NCBI RefSeq assembly: GCF_900602065.1
Contig: NZ_UWFN01000116.1
Coordinates: 1-64,000, forward strand
DNA from: Pseudomonas viridiflava
GTDB taxonomy: Bacteria > Pseudomonadota > Gammaproteobacteria > Pseudomonadales > Pseudomonadaceae
Reading direction: 5' to 3'
DNA length: 64,000 nt
Each line of letters starts with the position of its first letter. The first letter of the stretch is position 1. Positions 54,105 to 63,710 of this stretch are shown here, piece after piece. The translations under genes were made by a program, and so were the position numbers. The notes beneath the pieces were generated by a model. It saw nothing but the letters and a program-made list of their open reading frames with translations. It was not told the origin of the DNA and searched no databases.

Positions 54105-55460
54105 CTACCCGACCCAACTGACGGCGGTTTTGGGAATAACTTCAGACTCGTCGAGCTTGGAGGCAAACATGCTTACTGCCTCTACGGCGTCGCTGGTACC
54201 GCTGCGAATCTGCAAAATCACCGAGCCCGCTTGATCGGCCAGGCTAACGCCGCGTTTTGCGCCCTCCTGAGTGGCGTTCATGCTGGCGACTGCATCACGG
54301 GTTTCAGTAAGGATTTTGCCGATCATTTCGGCAATCTCAGCTGTCGAGCGACTGGTACGTCCCGCCAGTTGCCGGACTTCGTCGGCCACAACCGCAAAAC
54401 CTCGCCCCTGATCGCCCGCGCGCGCCGCTTCAATAGCGGCATTGAGAGCCAGCAGGTTGGTCTGATCAGCGATACCACGAATAGTATTGACGATGGCTGT
54501 GATCTGTTCGGAGCGCTCGCCCAATTGACCGACAAGCCGGGCTGACGCGCCAATATTGTCGGCTATCTGGCGCATTTCCTGGGCGGTTTCCTGAATGACC
54601 TGGGCACCCTGCTCGGCAACTTTCTCGGTCTCCGCAGAAATATGGTATGCCCGTGAGGCACCGCGAGAGTCCTCTTCAAAGCGCTCGACACGCTCGGTGA
54701 TATCACTGGCAAACTTGATGACCTTTGACAATTTACCGTCGGCGTCATACACCGGGTTATAAGTCGCCTCCAGCCAGACTATTCGTCCGTTCTTACCGAG
54801 ACGTTTGAACTGACCGCTGAAAAACTCACCCGCATTCAACCGACGCCAGAAGTCGCTGTATTCGGTGCTATTGACCAGGTCTGACTCGCAAAACAGCCGG
54901 TGGTGCTTACCCTTGAGGTCGTTCAGGCCGTAACCCATGGTCCGCAGAAAGTTGTCGTTGGCCGAAATAATGTTGCCAGCGAGATCGAACTCGATGACGG
55001 CCATTGCCCGATCCAGTGCGGCGAGTTTGCCCCGCGTCAGCGCTTCCTGGGTAACTTTTTCAGTCACGTCCAGCGCGTATTTGACGATCCTCAGCACTTG
55101 GCCACGTTCGTCGAGCACCGGGTTGTAACTGGCTTCAAGCCAGACATTCTGCCCCGCTGCGTTGACTCGCTGGAACGTACCGGAGACGAATTTACCGGCC
55201 TGCAGTTGCGACCAGAACTGACTGTAATCGGCGCTACGGGTCAACGTCGGGGTACAGAAGTCCCGATGCGATTTACCGGGTAACTGCTCTGCGCGATAGC
55301 CCATTGCGGTAAGAAAATTGTCGTTGGCCCGAAGGACTTTGCCGTCCAGACTAAACTCGACAACCGCCATGGAGCGGCCCAGTGCTTCAATCAATCCCTT
55401 ATAACCCACGACTTCGGCCGTCCTGGCCGCCAGTTCATCTTTAAGCGATTTATTGAACAT
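54105..55460 (-). CDS. Soluble double-PAS methyl-accepting protein, BdlA-like
   Basis: A 451-residue cytosolic transducer. Two PAS domains with PAC motifs occupy about 20-130 and 145-260 ([20 protein letters not shown] and [20 protein letters not shown], each with W-L-E-A-x-Y-N-P). A short MCP signalling hairpin with [20 protein letters not shown] follows and there is no membrane helix. This is the layout of P. aeruginosa BdlA, which controls biofilm dispersion. A heme or flavin redox role of the PAS domains is family knowledge, not visible here. The C-terminus ([11 protein letters not shown]) is variable. Confidence 0.88.
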   Translation of the reverse strand: MFNKSLKDELAARTAEVVGYKGLIEALGRSMAVVEFSLDGKVLRANDNFLTAMGYRAEQLPGKSHRDFCTPTLTRSADYSQFWSQLQAGKFVSGTFQRVNAAGQNVWLEASYNPVLDERGQVLRIVKYALDVTEKVTQEALTRGKLAALDRAMAVIEFDLAGNIISANDNFLRTMGYGLNDLKGKHHRLFCESDLVNSTEYSDFWRRLNAGEFFSGQFKRLGKNGRIVWLEATYNPVYDADGKLSKVIKFASDITERVERFEEDSRGASRAYHISAETEKVAEQGAQVIQETAQEMRQIADNIGASARLVGQLGERSEQITAIVNTIRGIADQTNLLALNAAIEAARAGDQGRGFAVVADEVRQLAGRTSRSTAEIAEMIGKILTETRDAVASMNATQEGAKRGVSLADQAGSVILQIRSGTSDAVEAVSMFASKLDESEVIPKTAVSWVG

Positions 55461-55766
55461 GGACCTGCCCTCAGTGCTGCCTCAACGTATATATCTTCAA
55501 CAGGTATCGGCGGACAAACCGACAACTGGATTGCGCTGGTCATAATTATGTTTTGACGTCAACAAACTGAATGTTGACCCGCAAAAAAACGACGCAGCGT
55601 CGAGTCAAGGTGACCGGCAGGGTTCAAGACCCTGATATGTATTCATCTCCAGATAACCTGTTTGTTGTGACGCCTTTGCTCCGTGGCCACGGTCGATATT
55701 ACTGAACACCGGTCACTGATGTTTGTCCCACAGGCTAATGAAGAATTGCTCCACGGAGTTACCGAA
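55461..55766. other. Intergenic region upstream of the BdlA-like gene
   Basis: About 300 bases divergent between the BdlA-like gene and a small + strand gene. The A+T-rich part at 55540-55570 probably holds the promoter. No repeat or RNA gene is seen. Confidence 0.4.
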
Positions 55767-56090
55767 ATGAATCCTGTGACACCAGACGGTCGTTACTTTG
55801 TGGTCAACGGACAACTGTGGCGCTGCTCCAACCCCAATCTGGATGAAGGCAAGCGACAGCGTCTGGTAACAGACCTGATGGCGGCCCGGCGAGCGGTAAA
55901 AGCAGCGAAAGCCTCGGGCGATCCCGAGCAGATGAAGGCAGCGAGATCGGAGGTTCAGATAGCCAAGGTGGCTCTTGGGGAGCGAGGGCCGGTTTGGTGG
56001 GAGGATGGTGCGTCAGACTTCAACCGATACAAGGTTACTAACACGCCATATGAGCAATGGTATCGAGCCCTGGACGTCTCTGATTCCTGA
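55767..56090 (+). CDS. Conserved-looking hypothetical protein, 107 aa
   Basis: From the ATG at 55767 (CACGGAGTTACCGAA upstream) the protein reads MNPVTPDGRYFVVNGQLWRC, NLDEGKRQRLVTDLMAARRA, a helical charged middle and RGPVWWEDGASDFNRYKVTN. The W-R-C-S-N-P and P-V-W-W-x-D-G blocks recur in small proteobacterial proteins of unknown function. No signal peptide. A cytosolic, possibly nucleic-acid-related role is a guess. Confidence 0.7.
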   Translation: MNPVTPDGRYFVVNGQLWRCSNPNLDEGKRQRLVTDLMAARRAVKAAKASGDPEQMKAARSEVQIAKVALGERGPVWWEDGASDFNRYKVTNTPYEQWYRALDVSDS

Positions 56091-56179
56091 ACCAGCGTGG
56101 ACTTTTTCAGCGCACAAGTATCCAACCCAGTTACAGCCATCGCGCTTTCAGATCAATTTTTCTCAGCCAAGGGGTCACT

Positions 56180-56620
56180 ATGACTTTCTATATTTTTCTG
56201 CTCGCCTGCTGTGCAGCCGCTGCAACAGGGATCATTTTCAAGCCCGGCGCCTGGTACGAATCGCTGCAAAAACCGGGTTTCACGCCGCCCAACTGGGCGT
56301 TTCCAGTAGCGTGGACCACGATATATTTACTGCTCGCATGGGCCGGTTATCGCTTGACGCTACTCCCCGGCAGCGAGACTGTCCTGGCGCTGTGGGCGGC
56401 TCAAATTGCGCTGAATACGTTGTGGACACCGGTATTTTTTGGCGCCAACCGCATCGCCGTTGCCATGGTGATTCTCATCCTGCTTTGGCTTGTTGTCGCC
56501 ACGATGGTCGTGATGGCATTGCAGTTGGACATCATTACAGGGTTGATTTTATTGCCTTATCTGGCGTGGCTTTCAGTGGCAGCTGCGTTGAATTTCTCCA
56601 TTCTGCGGCACAACAAATGA
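56180..56620 (+). CDS. tspO: TspO/MBR-family membrane protein
   Basis: A 146-residue protein with five membrane helices. WYESLQKPGFTPPNWAFPVA is the signature W-Y-x-x-L-x-K-P-x-x-x-P-P-x-W-x-F-P of TspO, and ALWAAQIALNTLWTPVFFGA holds the conserved N-x-x-W block in helix 3. Bacterial TspO binds porphyrins and cholesterol-like ligands and modulates tetrapyrrole metabolism in response to light or oxygen. It lies 89 bases after the small gene upstream; a phrB-type photolyase often seen near tspO is not present. Confidence 0.93.
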   Translation: MTFYIFLLACCAAAATGIIFKPGAWYESLQKPGFTPPNWAFPVAWTTIYLLLAWAGYRLTLLPGSETVLALWAAQIALNTLWTPVFFGANRIAVAMVILILLWLVVATMVVMALQLDIITGLILLPYLAWLSVAAALNFSILRHNK

Positions 56621-56745
56621 GGCAGTAAGCGCGATCAAGGGCTGCACGCTATGATGTTGATCGCAATCAAAAGCGTTGACAGCTTTGATTACGGTCGACA
56701 TCATAATCGCACGAACGCAAGTCACTAAGACTGCGCTCAGCGTGT

Positions 56746-57636
56746 ATGGGATCGAATGGTGCGCACATGATCGTTGAAGCCAAAAATTATCCCACTGAAT
56801 CGCCAGCGGAGTTCATCCGCGCTGCAAATCGGTCGGTGAATGTCGAAGGAACAGCATTTGCTTACCGTGACTTGGGGCCCAGAGACGGGCTGCCGCTCAT
56901 TCTGTTGAATCACTGGGGCGCTACCCTCGACAACTTCGACCCGCGCATCGTCGATGGGCTGGCTTACACCCGACGGATCATCGTCACGGACTATCGCGGC
57001 ATCGGCGCTTCTGGTGGATCCGCCCCACTGACCATCAGTGAGATGGCCAATGATGCGATCGCCGTAATACGCGCGATGGGATTCCAGAAAGTCGACTTAC
57101 TGGGTTTTTCATTGGGTGGGTTCGTCGCACAGGACATCGCGCTTAAAGCCCCTGAGCTAGTGCGAAAACTTATTCTTACGGGTACCGGGCCAGCGGGCGG
57201 CATCGGTATCGACAAGGTGTGGTCTGTGTCGTGGCCTTTGATGATCAAAGCGTTGCTGACCTTACGAGATCCGAAGTACTACCTTTTCTTCACTCCCTCG
57301 GCCAATGGCAGGCAAGCCGCGCAGGCTTTTTTAAAGCGTCTGAAAGAACGCGAAAAAGACCGTGATAAAGGCCCAGGTCCACACGCGTTCTTGAGGCAGC
57401 TAAAGGCAATCACTGCATGGGGTCGCCAGCCACCTCAGGACCTCAGCCGCCTAAGCATTCCGACCCTGATTGCCAACGGCGACAACGACATCATGGTGCC
57501 TACTGTGAACTCGACTGACATGTCCCTGCGTATCCCTGGCTCTCAGTTGATTATTTATGAGGACGCCGGGCACGGGGGGATCTTTCAGTACCACGCTGAC
57601 TTCGTCTCCAAGGCTCGGGCGTTTCTGGAGTCCTGA
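56746..57636 (+). CDS. Alpha/beta-fold hydrolase
   Basis: About 296 residues (289 if the ATG at 56767 is used; neither start has a good ribosome binding site). LILLNHWGATLDNFDPRIVD provides the oxyanion region, VDLLGFSLGGFVAQDIALKA the nucleophile elbow G-F-S-L-G-G, LIANGDNDIMVPTVNS the acid and YEDAGHGGIFQYH the catalytic His. The closest pattern is bacterial esterase/haloperoxidase-like hydrolases of unknown substrate. It is intact, unlike the truncated hydrolase at 206. Confidence 0.9.
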   Translation: MGSNGAHMIVEAKNYPTESPAEFIRAANRSVNVEGTAFAYRDLGPRDGLPLILLNHWGATLDNFDPRIVDGLAYTRRIIVTDYRGIGASGGSAPLTISEMANDAIAVIRAMGFQKVDLLGFSLGGFVAQDIALKAPELVRKLILTGTGPAGGIGIDKVWSVSWPLMIKALLTLRDPKYYLFFTPSANGRQAAQAFLKRLKEREKDRDKGPGPHAFLRQLKAITAWGRQPPQDLSRLSIPTLIANGDNDIMVPTVNSTDMSLRIPGSQLIIYEDAGHGGIFQYHADFVSKARAFLES

Positions 57637-57672
57637 TTCAAAACTTCAGAACTTCAAAACTTCAAAACTTCA
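57637..57672. repeat. 8-bp tandem repeat after the hydrolase stop
   Basis: Four and a half copies of TTCAAAAC (one as TTCAGAAC) start on the base after the hydrolase stop codon. The unit length is not a multiple of three, so contraction or expansion would not affect the preceding gene. Confidence 0.85.
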
Positions 57673-57720
57673 TGGTCACCGGCTTCCTCGGCGTAATCAG
57701 GCTTTTGAGCAGAACACGAA

Positions 57721-58032
57721 ATGGGACATGAAGAAGTACAAGCAAAGAACTCAGTCGTGGCGCGGCCCCTTGAAGCCTTACCGGTGAAGAGTGTCGAAAA
57801 CCCCGAAGGCGCGTTCGTAAATATCTCACCCATTGACTTATCTCCACCCGTTATTCGGTCGCCCACCGAAGACAGTGCCAGGAGCCAGCGAGCGCCAGGC
57901 ACTGTAGAGGAAAGGCTACGAGCGTTGAGTGGACAAATGAAACGACCGGCTGGAGCTCAAGCAAAATCCGAGTCCATCCCCCCTGCAAATCCGGCTGACA
58001 TTGTATGGCGCAGTCTGATGCTCGATCCTTAA
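57721..58032 (+). CDS. Hypothetical protein, 103 aa
   Basis: A Pro-, Ser- and Glu-rich, probably disordered protein: MGHEEVQAKNSVVARPLEAL, FVNISPIDLSPPVIRSPTED, then VEERLRALSGQMKRP and IVWRSLMLDP. The ribosome binding site is weak. No family is recognised; the low-complexity middle and helical C-terminus resemble small regulatory or envelope-associated proteins, but that is speculation. Confidence 0.4.
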   Translation: MGHEEVQAKNSVVARPLEALPVKSVENPEGAFVNISPIDLSPPVIRSPTEDSARSQRAPGTVEERLRALSGQMKRPAGAQAKSESIPPANPADIVWRSLMLDP

Positions 58033-58105
58033 CAACACATCTTTAGCGCGATCAACTGCCGTATTCGTGGACCCAACTACGAGAGCGCACTCTGTGGAGA
58101 CAGAA

Positions 58106-59113
58106 ATGAACTACAAAACGTTCGGCAATACCGGGCTCAGTGTTTCAGAGCTGGCCCTCGGCACCGGGAATTTCGGCACTGGCTGGGGCTACGGAGCGGA
58201 TCCCGACTCCAGCAAGGCGATATTCAATGCCTACGCTGAAGCCGGTGGTAACTTCATCGATACCGCAGACGTTTATCAATTTGGCCAGTCCGAGGAGTTG
58301 CTCGGGACGCTGCTTGAGGGACGACGCGACGATTTCGTACTCGCCACAAAATTCACCAACAGCGCGGCTGCCAGTCCCAATCGGCTTGCCACAGGCAACA
58401 GTCGCCGGGCTTTAGTGACATCGGTAGAAGCCAGTTTGAAGCGCCTCAAAACAGATCGCATCGACATTTACTGGGCACACCACCCGGACGGCGTGACCCC
58501 GGTAGAAGAAATTGTCAGAGGCTTCGAAGATCTGGCACGTGCGGGAAAAATCCTTTACGCAGGTCTCTCCAACTTCCCGGCGTGGCGACTTTCCCGCGCG
58601 GTCACATTGGCCGAGCTCACTCACGCACTGCCTATCGCAGCCGCTCAATTTGAGCACAGCCTGGTACATCGTGACCCCGAAGCTGATCTCTTCCAGGCGT
58701 CAAACGCTCTGGGCCTTGGCATCGTTACATGGTCCCCGCTGGGAGGCGGCATGCTGACTGGTAAATATCGGCAGGGTGAGAAAGGTCGGGCCGAAGGTTT
58801 TGGTGGAAAAGTATTCCAGGCGGAGAACTCGGCACAGCGCACGCTTATTCTGGATACATTGCTGGAGATTGCGAGTGAACTCGGCGTCAGTGCGGGCCAG
58901 GTTGCTATTGCATGGGCAAATACCCACGGGGCAGTCCCGATCATAGGGCCGCGCTCTGAGCAACAACTTGCCGATAACCTCGGCGCATTGGCCGTAGACC
59001 TTTCATATGAACAGGTGTGCAAGCTGGATGCGGTGAGTCGTCCGGTCGATTGCGCGCCATCGAGACTGTCGGCTTATGAACCGAACAAGCTCAACAGCAG
59101 GATCATTGCCTAG
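58106..59113 (+). CDS. Aldo-keto reductase
   Basis: A 335-residue AKR with GGAGA before the ATG at 58106. MNYKTFGNTGLSVSELALGT is the strand-1 motif, FIDTADVYQFGQSEELLGTL carries the Asp and catalytic Tyr, DFVLATKFTNSAA the Lys and DIYWAHHPDGVTPVEEIVRG the His. The C-terminal VPIIGPRSEQQLADNLGAL binds NADPH. It belongs to the YajO/Tas-like bacterial group, which reduces aldehydes and ketones. It has its own gap on both sides and may be separate from the AraC-controlled cluster. Confidence 0.92.
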   Translation: MNYKTFGNTGLSVSELALGTGNFGTGWGYGADPDSSKAIFNAYAEAGGNFIDTADVYQFGQSEELLGTLLEGRRDDFVLATKFTNSAAASPNRLATGNSRRALVTSVEASLKRLKTDRIDIYWAHHPDGVTPVEEIVRGFEDLARAGKILYAGLSNFPAWRLSRAVTLAELTHALPIAAAQFEHSLVHRDPEADLFQASNALGLGIVTWSPLGGGMLTGKYRQGEKGRAEGFGGKVFQAENSAQRTLILDTLLEIASELGVSAGQVAIAWANTHGAVPIIGPRSEQQLADNLGALAVDLSYEQVCKLDAVSRPVDCAPSRLSAYEPNKLNSRIIA

Positions 59114-59201
59114 CAAGTACAGCAATCACGATCACGGTCTGATGCTGGTCAGTTAAGCTGACTGGCATTTTGATTTGCCTCATGAGGCAGGGGCGCTGTG
59201 C

Positions 59202-60221
59202 TCAGTTGGCCGCTCCGTGACGCCGTGGCGAATTGTGGTCCTCACGCTGTTTCACGTTGGGCGATGCGCGCACCTCACTCGGTGTGCGGCTGTAGTAGGC
59301 TTTGAAGGCCTTGGCAAAATGTGCCTGACTGCTGAACCCGTGCCGATAGGCAATCTCGGCAATATCCAGTCCCCTGTCCTCCCCTCTGCTCAACAACTGG
59401 AACGCCCGCTGCAAACGCATCTCAAGAATAAAACGATGGGGCTTGGTGTCCTCCAGCGCAAACAGTCTCGCCAGATGCCGTGTGGATATTCCTGTCTGAG
59501 CCGCAACACGCTCACAACTCAACGTAGGGTCAGCTAACTGCTTGAGGATGCATTGTTTGGCAGCCAACAAGTAGGACGTACCCAGTGCGTTGATTCGTCG
59601 GTTGCCAACCTGTCCCGCAATGATATTGGCCAATAGTTCAAGCGTGTCCTGTTGAAAACAGTCCGCCTCCTCGCTGCGCGGCTGCTCAAAAAAAGCGCTC
59701 GCCCGCTCGCTCAGTGTACGCAGAAGTAATCGCTGGGTACCGGTCTGTGCGCTAATCTTCAGAGCTTTATCGAAGCTGCGTAAACAGTGAAGAGCAAAGA
59801 CATCCTGCGGTATGTCAAAGATAAACTTGTGCATCGCCCCGGAAAAACCAAACAGGTAAGGCTTATCGGTGCGATACACCATCAACTCGCCGGGATCGAG
59901 TAAATGACAGGTGCCGTTTTGAAAGAAAAACGAAGCACTGCCCATGACCAGCGACACGAATACCGACTCCTTTGGGGCCAAGCGGATCATTGAAACATCA
60001 CGCTCGATAACGTGTTGGTTGCCCTTGATATGAGCGACCCGCAGTCGATCCAGACTGAGATTATCTTCCCGCGCACTGAAGCCGGTTTCACTGAAGGAGG
60101 AACACTTCAACCCCACCAGCGTCGACGCGTTGTACTGCTCCCAAAAGGCCAGGCGCTGGTCCAGGGGAATATTGTCGGTACTTGCACGCCGGGTACCGAG
60201 CAAAGGGCTGGTTCTGGTCAT
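59202..60221 (-). CDS. AraC-family regulator of the cupin/MFS cluster
   Basis: A 339-residue regulator with an AraC_binding_2-type N-terminal domain (LAFWEQYNASTLVGLKCSSF; LLDPGELMVYRTDKPYLFGF) and a C-terminal helix-turn-helix pair (LSCERVAAQTGISTRHLARL; IAEIAYRHGFSSQAHFAKAF). It is divergent from the cupin dioxygenase gene, with 241 bases between them. This is the classical arrangement for an activator of an inducible catabolic cluster. The effector is probably the substrate or an aromatic ketone relative, by inference. Confidence 0.9.
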   Translation of the reverse strand: MTRTSPLLGTRRASTDNIPLDQRLAFWEQYNASTLVGLKCSSFSETGFSAREDNLSLDRLRVAHIKGNQHVIERDVSMIRLAPKESVFVSLVMGSASFFFQNGTCHLLDPGELMVYRTDKPYLFGFSGAMHKFIFDIPQDVFALHCLRSFDKALKISAQTGTQRLLLRTLSERASAFFEQPRSEEADCFQQDTLELLANIIAGQVGNRRINALGTSYLLAAKQCILKQLADPTLSCERVAAQTGISTRHLARLFALEDTKPHRFILEMRLQRAFQLLSRGEDRGLDIAEIAYRHGFSSQAHFAKAFKAYYSRTPSEVRASPNVKQREDHNSPRRHGAAN

Positions 60222-60389
60222 TTTATTATTCTCGTTTTAGTAACTGCGCAACTCCCTCGCAAGGCTGTTCCATGGCATGCCAAGGCCAGTTATCCGTCCG
60301 TTCAATCTCTCTGTCAACCCGTGGCAAACACAAAAACGCAGCCAGCAGACAGCGCTTAAATTTTGGTCTGATGCGGACAACAATGACGT

Positions 60390-60406
60390 CCGTTTCGACC
60401 AAACGG
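60390..60406. promoter_or_regulatory. Inverted repeat upstream of the cupin gene
   Basis: CCGTTTCGACCAAACGG is an inverted repeat with six-base arms and a five-base centre, 57 bases before the cupin gene start, in the gap shared with the divergent araC gene. It could be a regulator site, although AraC proteins more often use direct repeats. Confidence 0.35.
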
Positions 60407-60462
60407 CCCAACCGTTCTCACTTTAGAGTGGCCTCTGTATCCCAACGAATGAGAGGCCGAAC

Positions 60463-60996
60463 ATGCCCGAATTAGCCCGCACCGAATTTTGGAAAGACCT
60501 GCAGCCTATTGCGAACTGCTTCAAGCCCGACGCGAAGCCTGAGGTTTATCTGCCTGATGCCGCCAGTGATGATTTGCGGCTCTATGTCCCTTTCACTGAA
60601 ACAGTGTCTTCAAGGCCGCTCTGGATATCCCCAAGCGAAAACCGCTGGTGCGACATCCTGATGTCAAGCCGTGCTGGCCTGGTCAATCGGCATTATCACC
60701 CGCACGAGGTATTCGCCTACACGCTCTCGGGAAAATGGGGCTACCTGGAACACGACTGGACCGCGACCGCTGGCGATTTCGTCTATGAGACGCCCGGTGA
60801 AGGGCACACCCTGGTGGCTTATGAGCACGAGGAGCCCATGCGGGTGTTTTTTATCGTCAAAGGTCCGCTGATCTGGCTCGATGATCAAGGCGAACCCACC
60901 GGCTATTTCGATGTGCACTCCTACATCGCCCTGTGCCGCGAACATTACGAAAAAGTCGGCCTGGGGGCTGACACGGTAGATCGTCTGTTCCGCTAA
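60463..60996 (+). CDS. 2,4'-dihydroxyacetophenone dioxygenase-family cupin
   Basis: A 177-residue cupin. NRHYHPHEVFAYTLSGKWGY holds the H-x-H and Glu metal ligands of cupin motif 1, and GDFVYETPGEGHTLVAYEHE the His of motif 2. The overall pattern is that of 2,4'-dihydroxyacetophenone dioxygenase (DAD), a ferrous enzyme that cleaves a C-C bond next to a ketone to give an aromatic acid and formate. Many relatives with this annotation act on unknown substrates. It begins an MFS/porin/SDR cluster that looks like an uptake and degradation unit. Confidence 0.85.
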   Translation: MPELARTEFWKDLQPIANCFKPDAKPEVYLPDAASDDLRLYVPFTETVSSRPLWISPSENRWCDILMSSRAGLVNRHYHPHEVFAYTLSGKWGYLEHDWTATAGDFVYETPGEGHTLVAYEHEEPMRVFFIVKGPLIWLDDQGEPTGYFDVHSYIALCREHYEKVGLGADTVDRLFR

Positions 60997-61017
60997 CCCG
61001 TGCCTCGGAGAACCAAC

Positions 61018-62271
61018 ATGGCTCAAAAAAATAATAAAGCCAGTTATGAAAATACCTTGCTGTGCGTGTTGTTCCTGACGTTTGGTTTTGTGTTCTTTGA
61101 TCGTCTTGCTTTGTCCTTCCTGTTTCCGTTCATGGCCGACGAACTCAAACTGACTAATAGTCACTTGGGCATGCTGTCCTCGATACTGGCGTTGGCCTGG
61201 GCGGTTTCAGGCGCGCTGGTTGGGGCCTGGTCCGATCGGCGCGGTGTGCGCAAGCCGCTTCTGATTGTGGCGGTTATCCTGTTTTCCCTTTGCTCCGCCT
61301 TGTCTGGTCTGGTTTCCGGTTTTCTGAGCTTATTGCTGTTTCGCGGCATTATGGGGCTGGCCGAGGGGCCAATCCTGCCCTTGTCCCAATCGTTGATGGT
61401 CGAAGCTTCATCGCCACACCGGCGCGGCCTCAACATGGGGCTTTTGCAGGGGTCGGCAGCGGGACTTCTGGGCGCAGTGATTGGTCCACCGGTCTTGATT
61501 CACCTTGCGGAAGCTTACGGCTGGCGGCACGCATTCATTGTTTCGCTGTTGCCCGGACTCCTTATCGCCTGGTTGATTTGGCGCTATGTGCGCAAAGACG
61601 AGCCCCGCCCTGCCCCGATGGTGGGCGCCAAGCCCACAGGCCATCATCGTCTGACATTGCTCAAGAGCCGGAACATCGTGCTGTGCACCTTGATCAGTTG
61701 CGTGTTTTTAACGTGGTTCGTCATCCTGATCTCCTTTACGCCCACTTTCCTCGTCAGCGTCCGTGGGTACAGCCCGCCGAGCATGGGCGCGATCATGAGT
61801 TGCCTGGGCGCTGCATGGGTAATATGGGGTTTTGTAGTGCCCGGTATTTCCGATCGGATAGGTCGCCGACCGACTCTGGTGCTGTTCTCTTTGATCGCCG
61901 CCTGTTGTCCTGTAGCACTTTTATACGCGCCGTCGTCGCTCGTGCTTGGGGTACTGATGGTGCTTACTTACACAGGACTGGGCTGCTTCACGCTGTTCAT
62001 GGCGACCATTCCCGCAGAGACCGTCCCGCGAGAAGTTATGGCTACCGCCTTGGGCATGATCATGGGTATAGGCGAGCTGATAGGCGGTTTCGTAGCGCCT
62101 ACTGCCGCAGGGTTTGCCGCCGATAAATTCGGCCTTTCCATTGTGATGTGGATCTCCTGCATCGGCGCTTTACTGGCCGCGACGCTGTCTCTTTTCCTCA
62201 AGGAGACGGCACCCGCCGTGCTGCAACGCCGAGCACTGGCAGCAACAACGACCCACGTGCATCCGCTGTAG
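61018..62271 (+). CDS. MFS transporter
   Basis: A 417-residue inner-membrane transporter with 12 helices. GALVGAWSDRRGVRKPLLIV is the MFS motif A between helices 2 and 3, GLAEGPILPLSQSLMVEASS fits the anion:cation symporter branch and GISDRIGRRPTLVLFSLIAA is the second-half repeat of motif A. CGGAGAACCAAC precedes the ATG, 21 bases after the cupin stop. The likely substrate is an aromatic or organic acid handled by the cupin enzyme. Confidence 0.92.
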   Translation: MAQKNNKASYENTLLCVLFLTFGFVFFDRLALSFLFPFMADELKLTNSHLGMLSSILALAWAVSGALVGAWSDRRGVRKPLLIVAVILFSLCSALSGLVSGFLSLLLFRGIMGLAEGPILPLSQSLMVEASSPHRRGLNMGLLQGSAAGLLGAVIGPPVLIHLAEAYGWRHAFIVSLLPGLLIAWLIWRYVRKDEPRPAPMVGAKPTGHHRLTLLKSRNIVLCTLISCVFLTWFVILISFTPTFLVSVRGYSPPSMGAIMSCLGAAWVIWGFVVPGISDRIGRRPTLVLFSLIAACCPVALLYAPSSLVLGVLMVLTYTGLGCFTLFMATIPAETVPREVMATALGMIMGIGELIGGFVAPTAAGFAADKFGLSIVMWISCIGALLAATLSLFLKETAPAVLQRRALAATTTHVHPL

Positions 62272-62380
62272 GTATCCCACTCGATGTAACGCTGTGCAGG
62301 CGTGGCTTTCGGTGCAAGTCGCCAGCACGCCGCACCACGGCATTGACTCACCACAACAACAATAAAATGAGTACCGGATC

Positions 62381-63649
62381 ATGAGCGCTCTTATCCGTTT
62401 CTGCGTGTGTGTATTCATGACGTTTGCGTACCCACAAGTCTGGGCCCTGGACCGTGAAGGCCCGCTGGCTGGACTAGGCGAACAATTGGCTGGCTATGGC
62501 ATCCAGCCGCATGTGCAGTTCACGAACCTGTCAATGAAGAATCTGGACACGGGGCCTCGCCCCCATAGCTTCGGTAATAGTGGAAATCTGTACGTCGGCG
62601 CGGACCTTGATCTGGCCACACTCATCGGGCTGGATGGCGCTGCACTGCATTTCGAACAGACCCTGTTCATCCTCGATAAAGGCACAGGCCAGCCTACCTC
62701 GGGTGAATGGCAAGGTGCTGCGGGCAGCTATTTTGGTGGGGCACCGTTGCACAACGATATCGCCAGCAACCAACTGAGCCTGCTGACCTACGAACAGAAA
62801 TGGTTCGATGGTCAACTAGACATGCACATCGGGCGTACCAACGGCCGGAGGTACTTCTATATCTACAACTGTGAAACGGCCGTCACTTGCACAGATCCGA
62901 TCCTGGATGCTTCGAGCGGGATGTTGCCACCGCCTTTCGGTGCCTGGGGCGGCTACTTGAAGTACCAGATGAACCCCTATTTCTACTTACATGCGGGCGC
63001 GTTCGAATCCAATCCAGTGGATTACCTGAAGAAGCGTAAAGGTCTGGATCTCAGTACCGATGACGCCAGTGGCACGAGTTTTCTGGTCGGCATCGGCAGC
63101 AAGCCCGGTCTGGACACCACCCAATATGAACTCAACGCTTATTTCAATTCGTCCCGGCAGGTCGACCCTCTGACAGGCGCAAGCGACCACGGCACAGCCG
63201 GTGGATTTTTCAAATTCCGCCAGACGTTGTGGCGTGAAGGGCAAAAGGGTCTACAGGTATTCGGCTCGCTGTCGGCGGCGGCTGACGAGAAACAACCCTT
63301 CAGTCACTTCGCCGAAGCCGGGTTGACCTACCTTGGCCCATTTGATCGAGCTCGAGACAAACTCAACTTCAAAACCAGCTACCTGCAGGTCAACTCTCAC
63401 CAACTGCAGTTTCAGCAACGCTTGCGCGTTGCTGCCGGTGGCGATCCGCAAATGGGCGAGCGCAATGTCTACGCACTTGAAGCCAACGGCCATTTCGCGT
63501 TGACCCGTCATCTGGTTATCGAACCAAGCGTTCAGTACATCATCAACCCAGATAATTTCTATAACCCCGGCGCGCCGCAACTAAGCAACAACGGCTTCGT
63601 TATTGGCCTGCAAGTGGCGCTCGATGTGGGCTCATTCCTGGGTCTGTAA
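62381..63649 (+). CDS. OprB-family carbohydrate-selective porin
   Basis: A 422-residue outer-membrane precursor. The signal peptide is MSALIRFCVCVFMTFAYPQV with cleavage after W-A. The rest is a beta-barrel with alternating strands (LHFEQTLFILDKGTG; FYLHAGAFESNPVDYL) and a final strand ending VGSFLGL. QLDMHIGRTNGRRYFYIYNC and FRQTLWREG are OprB-family features (PF04966). It follows the MFS gene by 109 bases and would provide the outer-membrane entry for the cluster's substrate. Confidence 0.88.
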   Translation: MSALIRFCVCVFMTFAYPQVWALDREGPLAGLGEQLAGYGIQPHVQFTNLSMKNLDTGPRPHSFGNSGNLYVGADLDLATLIGLDGAALHFEQTLFILDKGTGQPTSGEWQGAAGSYFGGAPLHNDIASNQLSLLTYEQKWFDGQLDMHIGRTNGRRYFYIYNCETAVTCTDPILDASSGMLPPPFGAWGGYLKYQMNPYFYLHAGAFESNPVDYLKKRKGLDLSTDDASGTSFLVGIGSKPGLDTTQYELNAYFNSSRQVDPLTGASDHGTAGGFFKFRQTLWREGQKGLQVFGSLSAAADEKQPFSHFAEAGLTYLGPFDRARDKLNFKTSYLQVNSHQLQFQQRLRVAAGGDPQMGERNVYALEANGHFALTRHLVIEPSVQYIINPDNFYNPGAPQLSNNGFVIGLQVALDVGSFLGL

Positions 63650-63710
63650 GCACCCGACGTCAACGTACGGTAACGAACCACTTATCTGACCTTATGAGGC
63701 AATGATCAGT

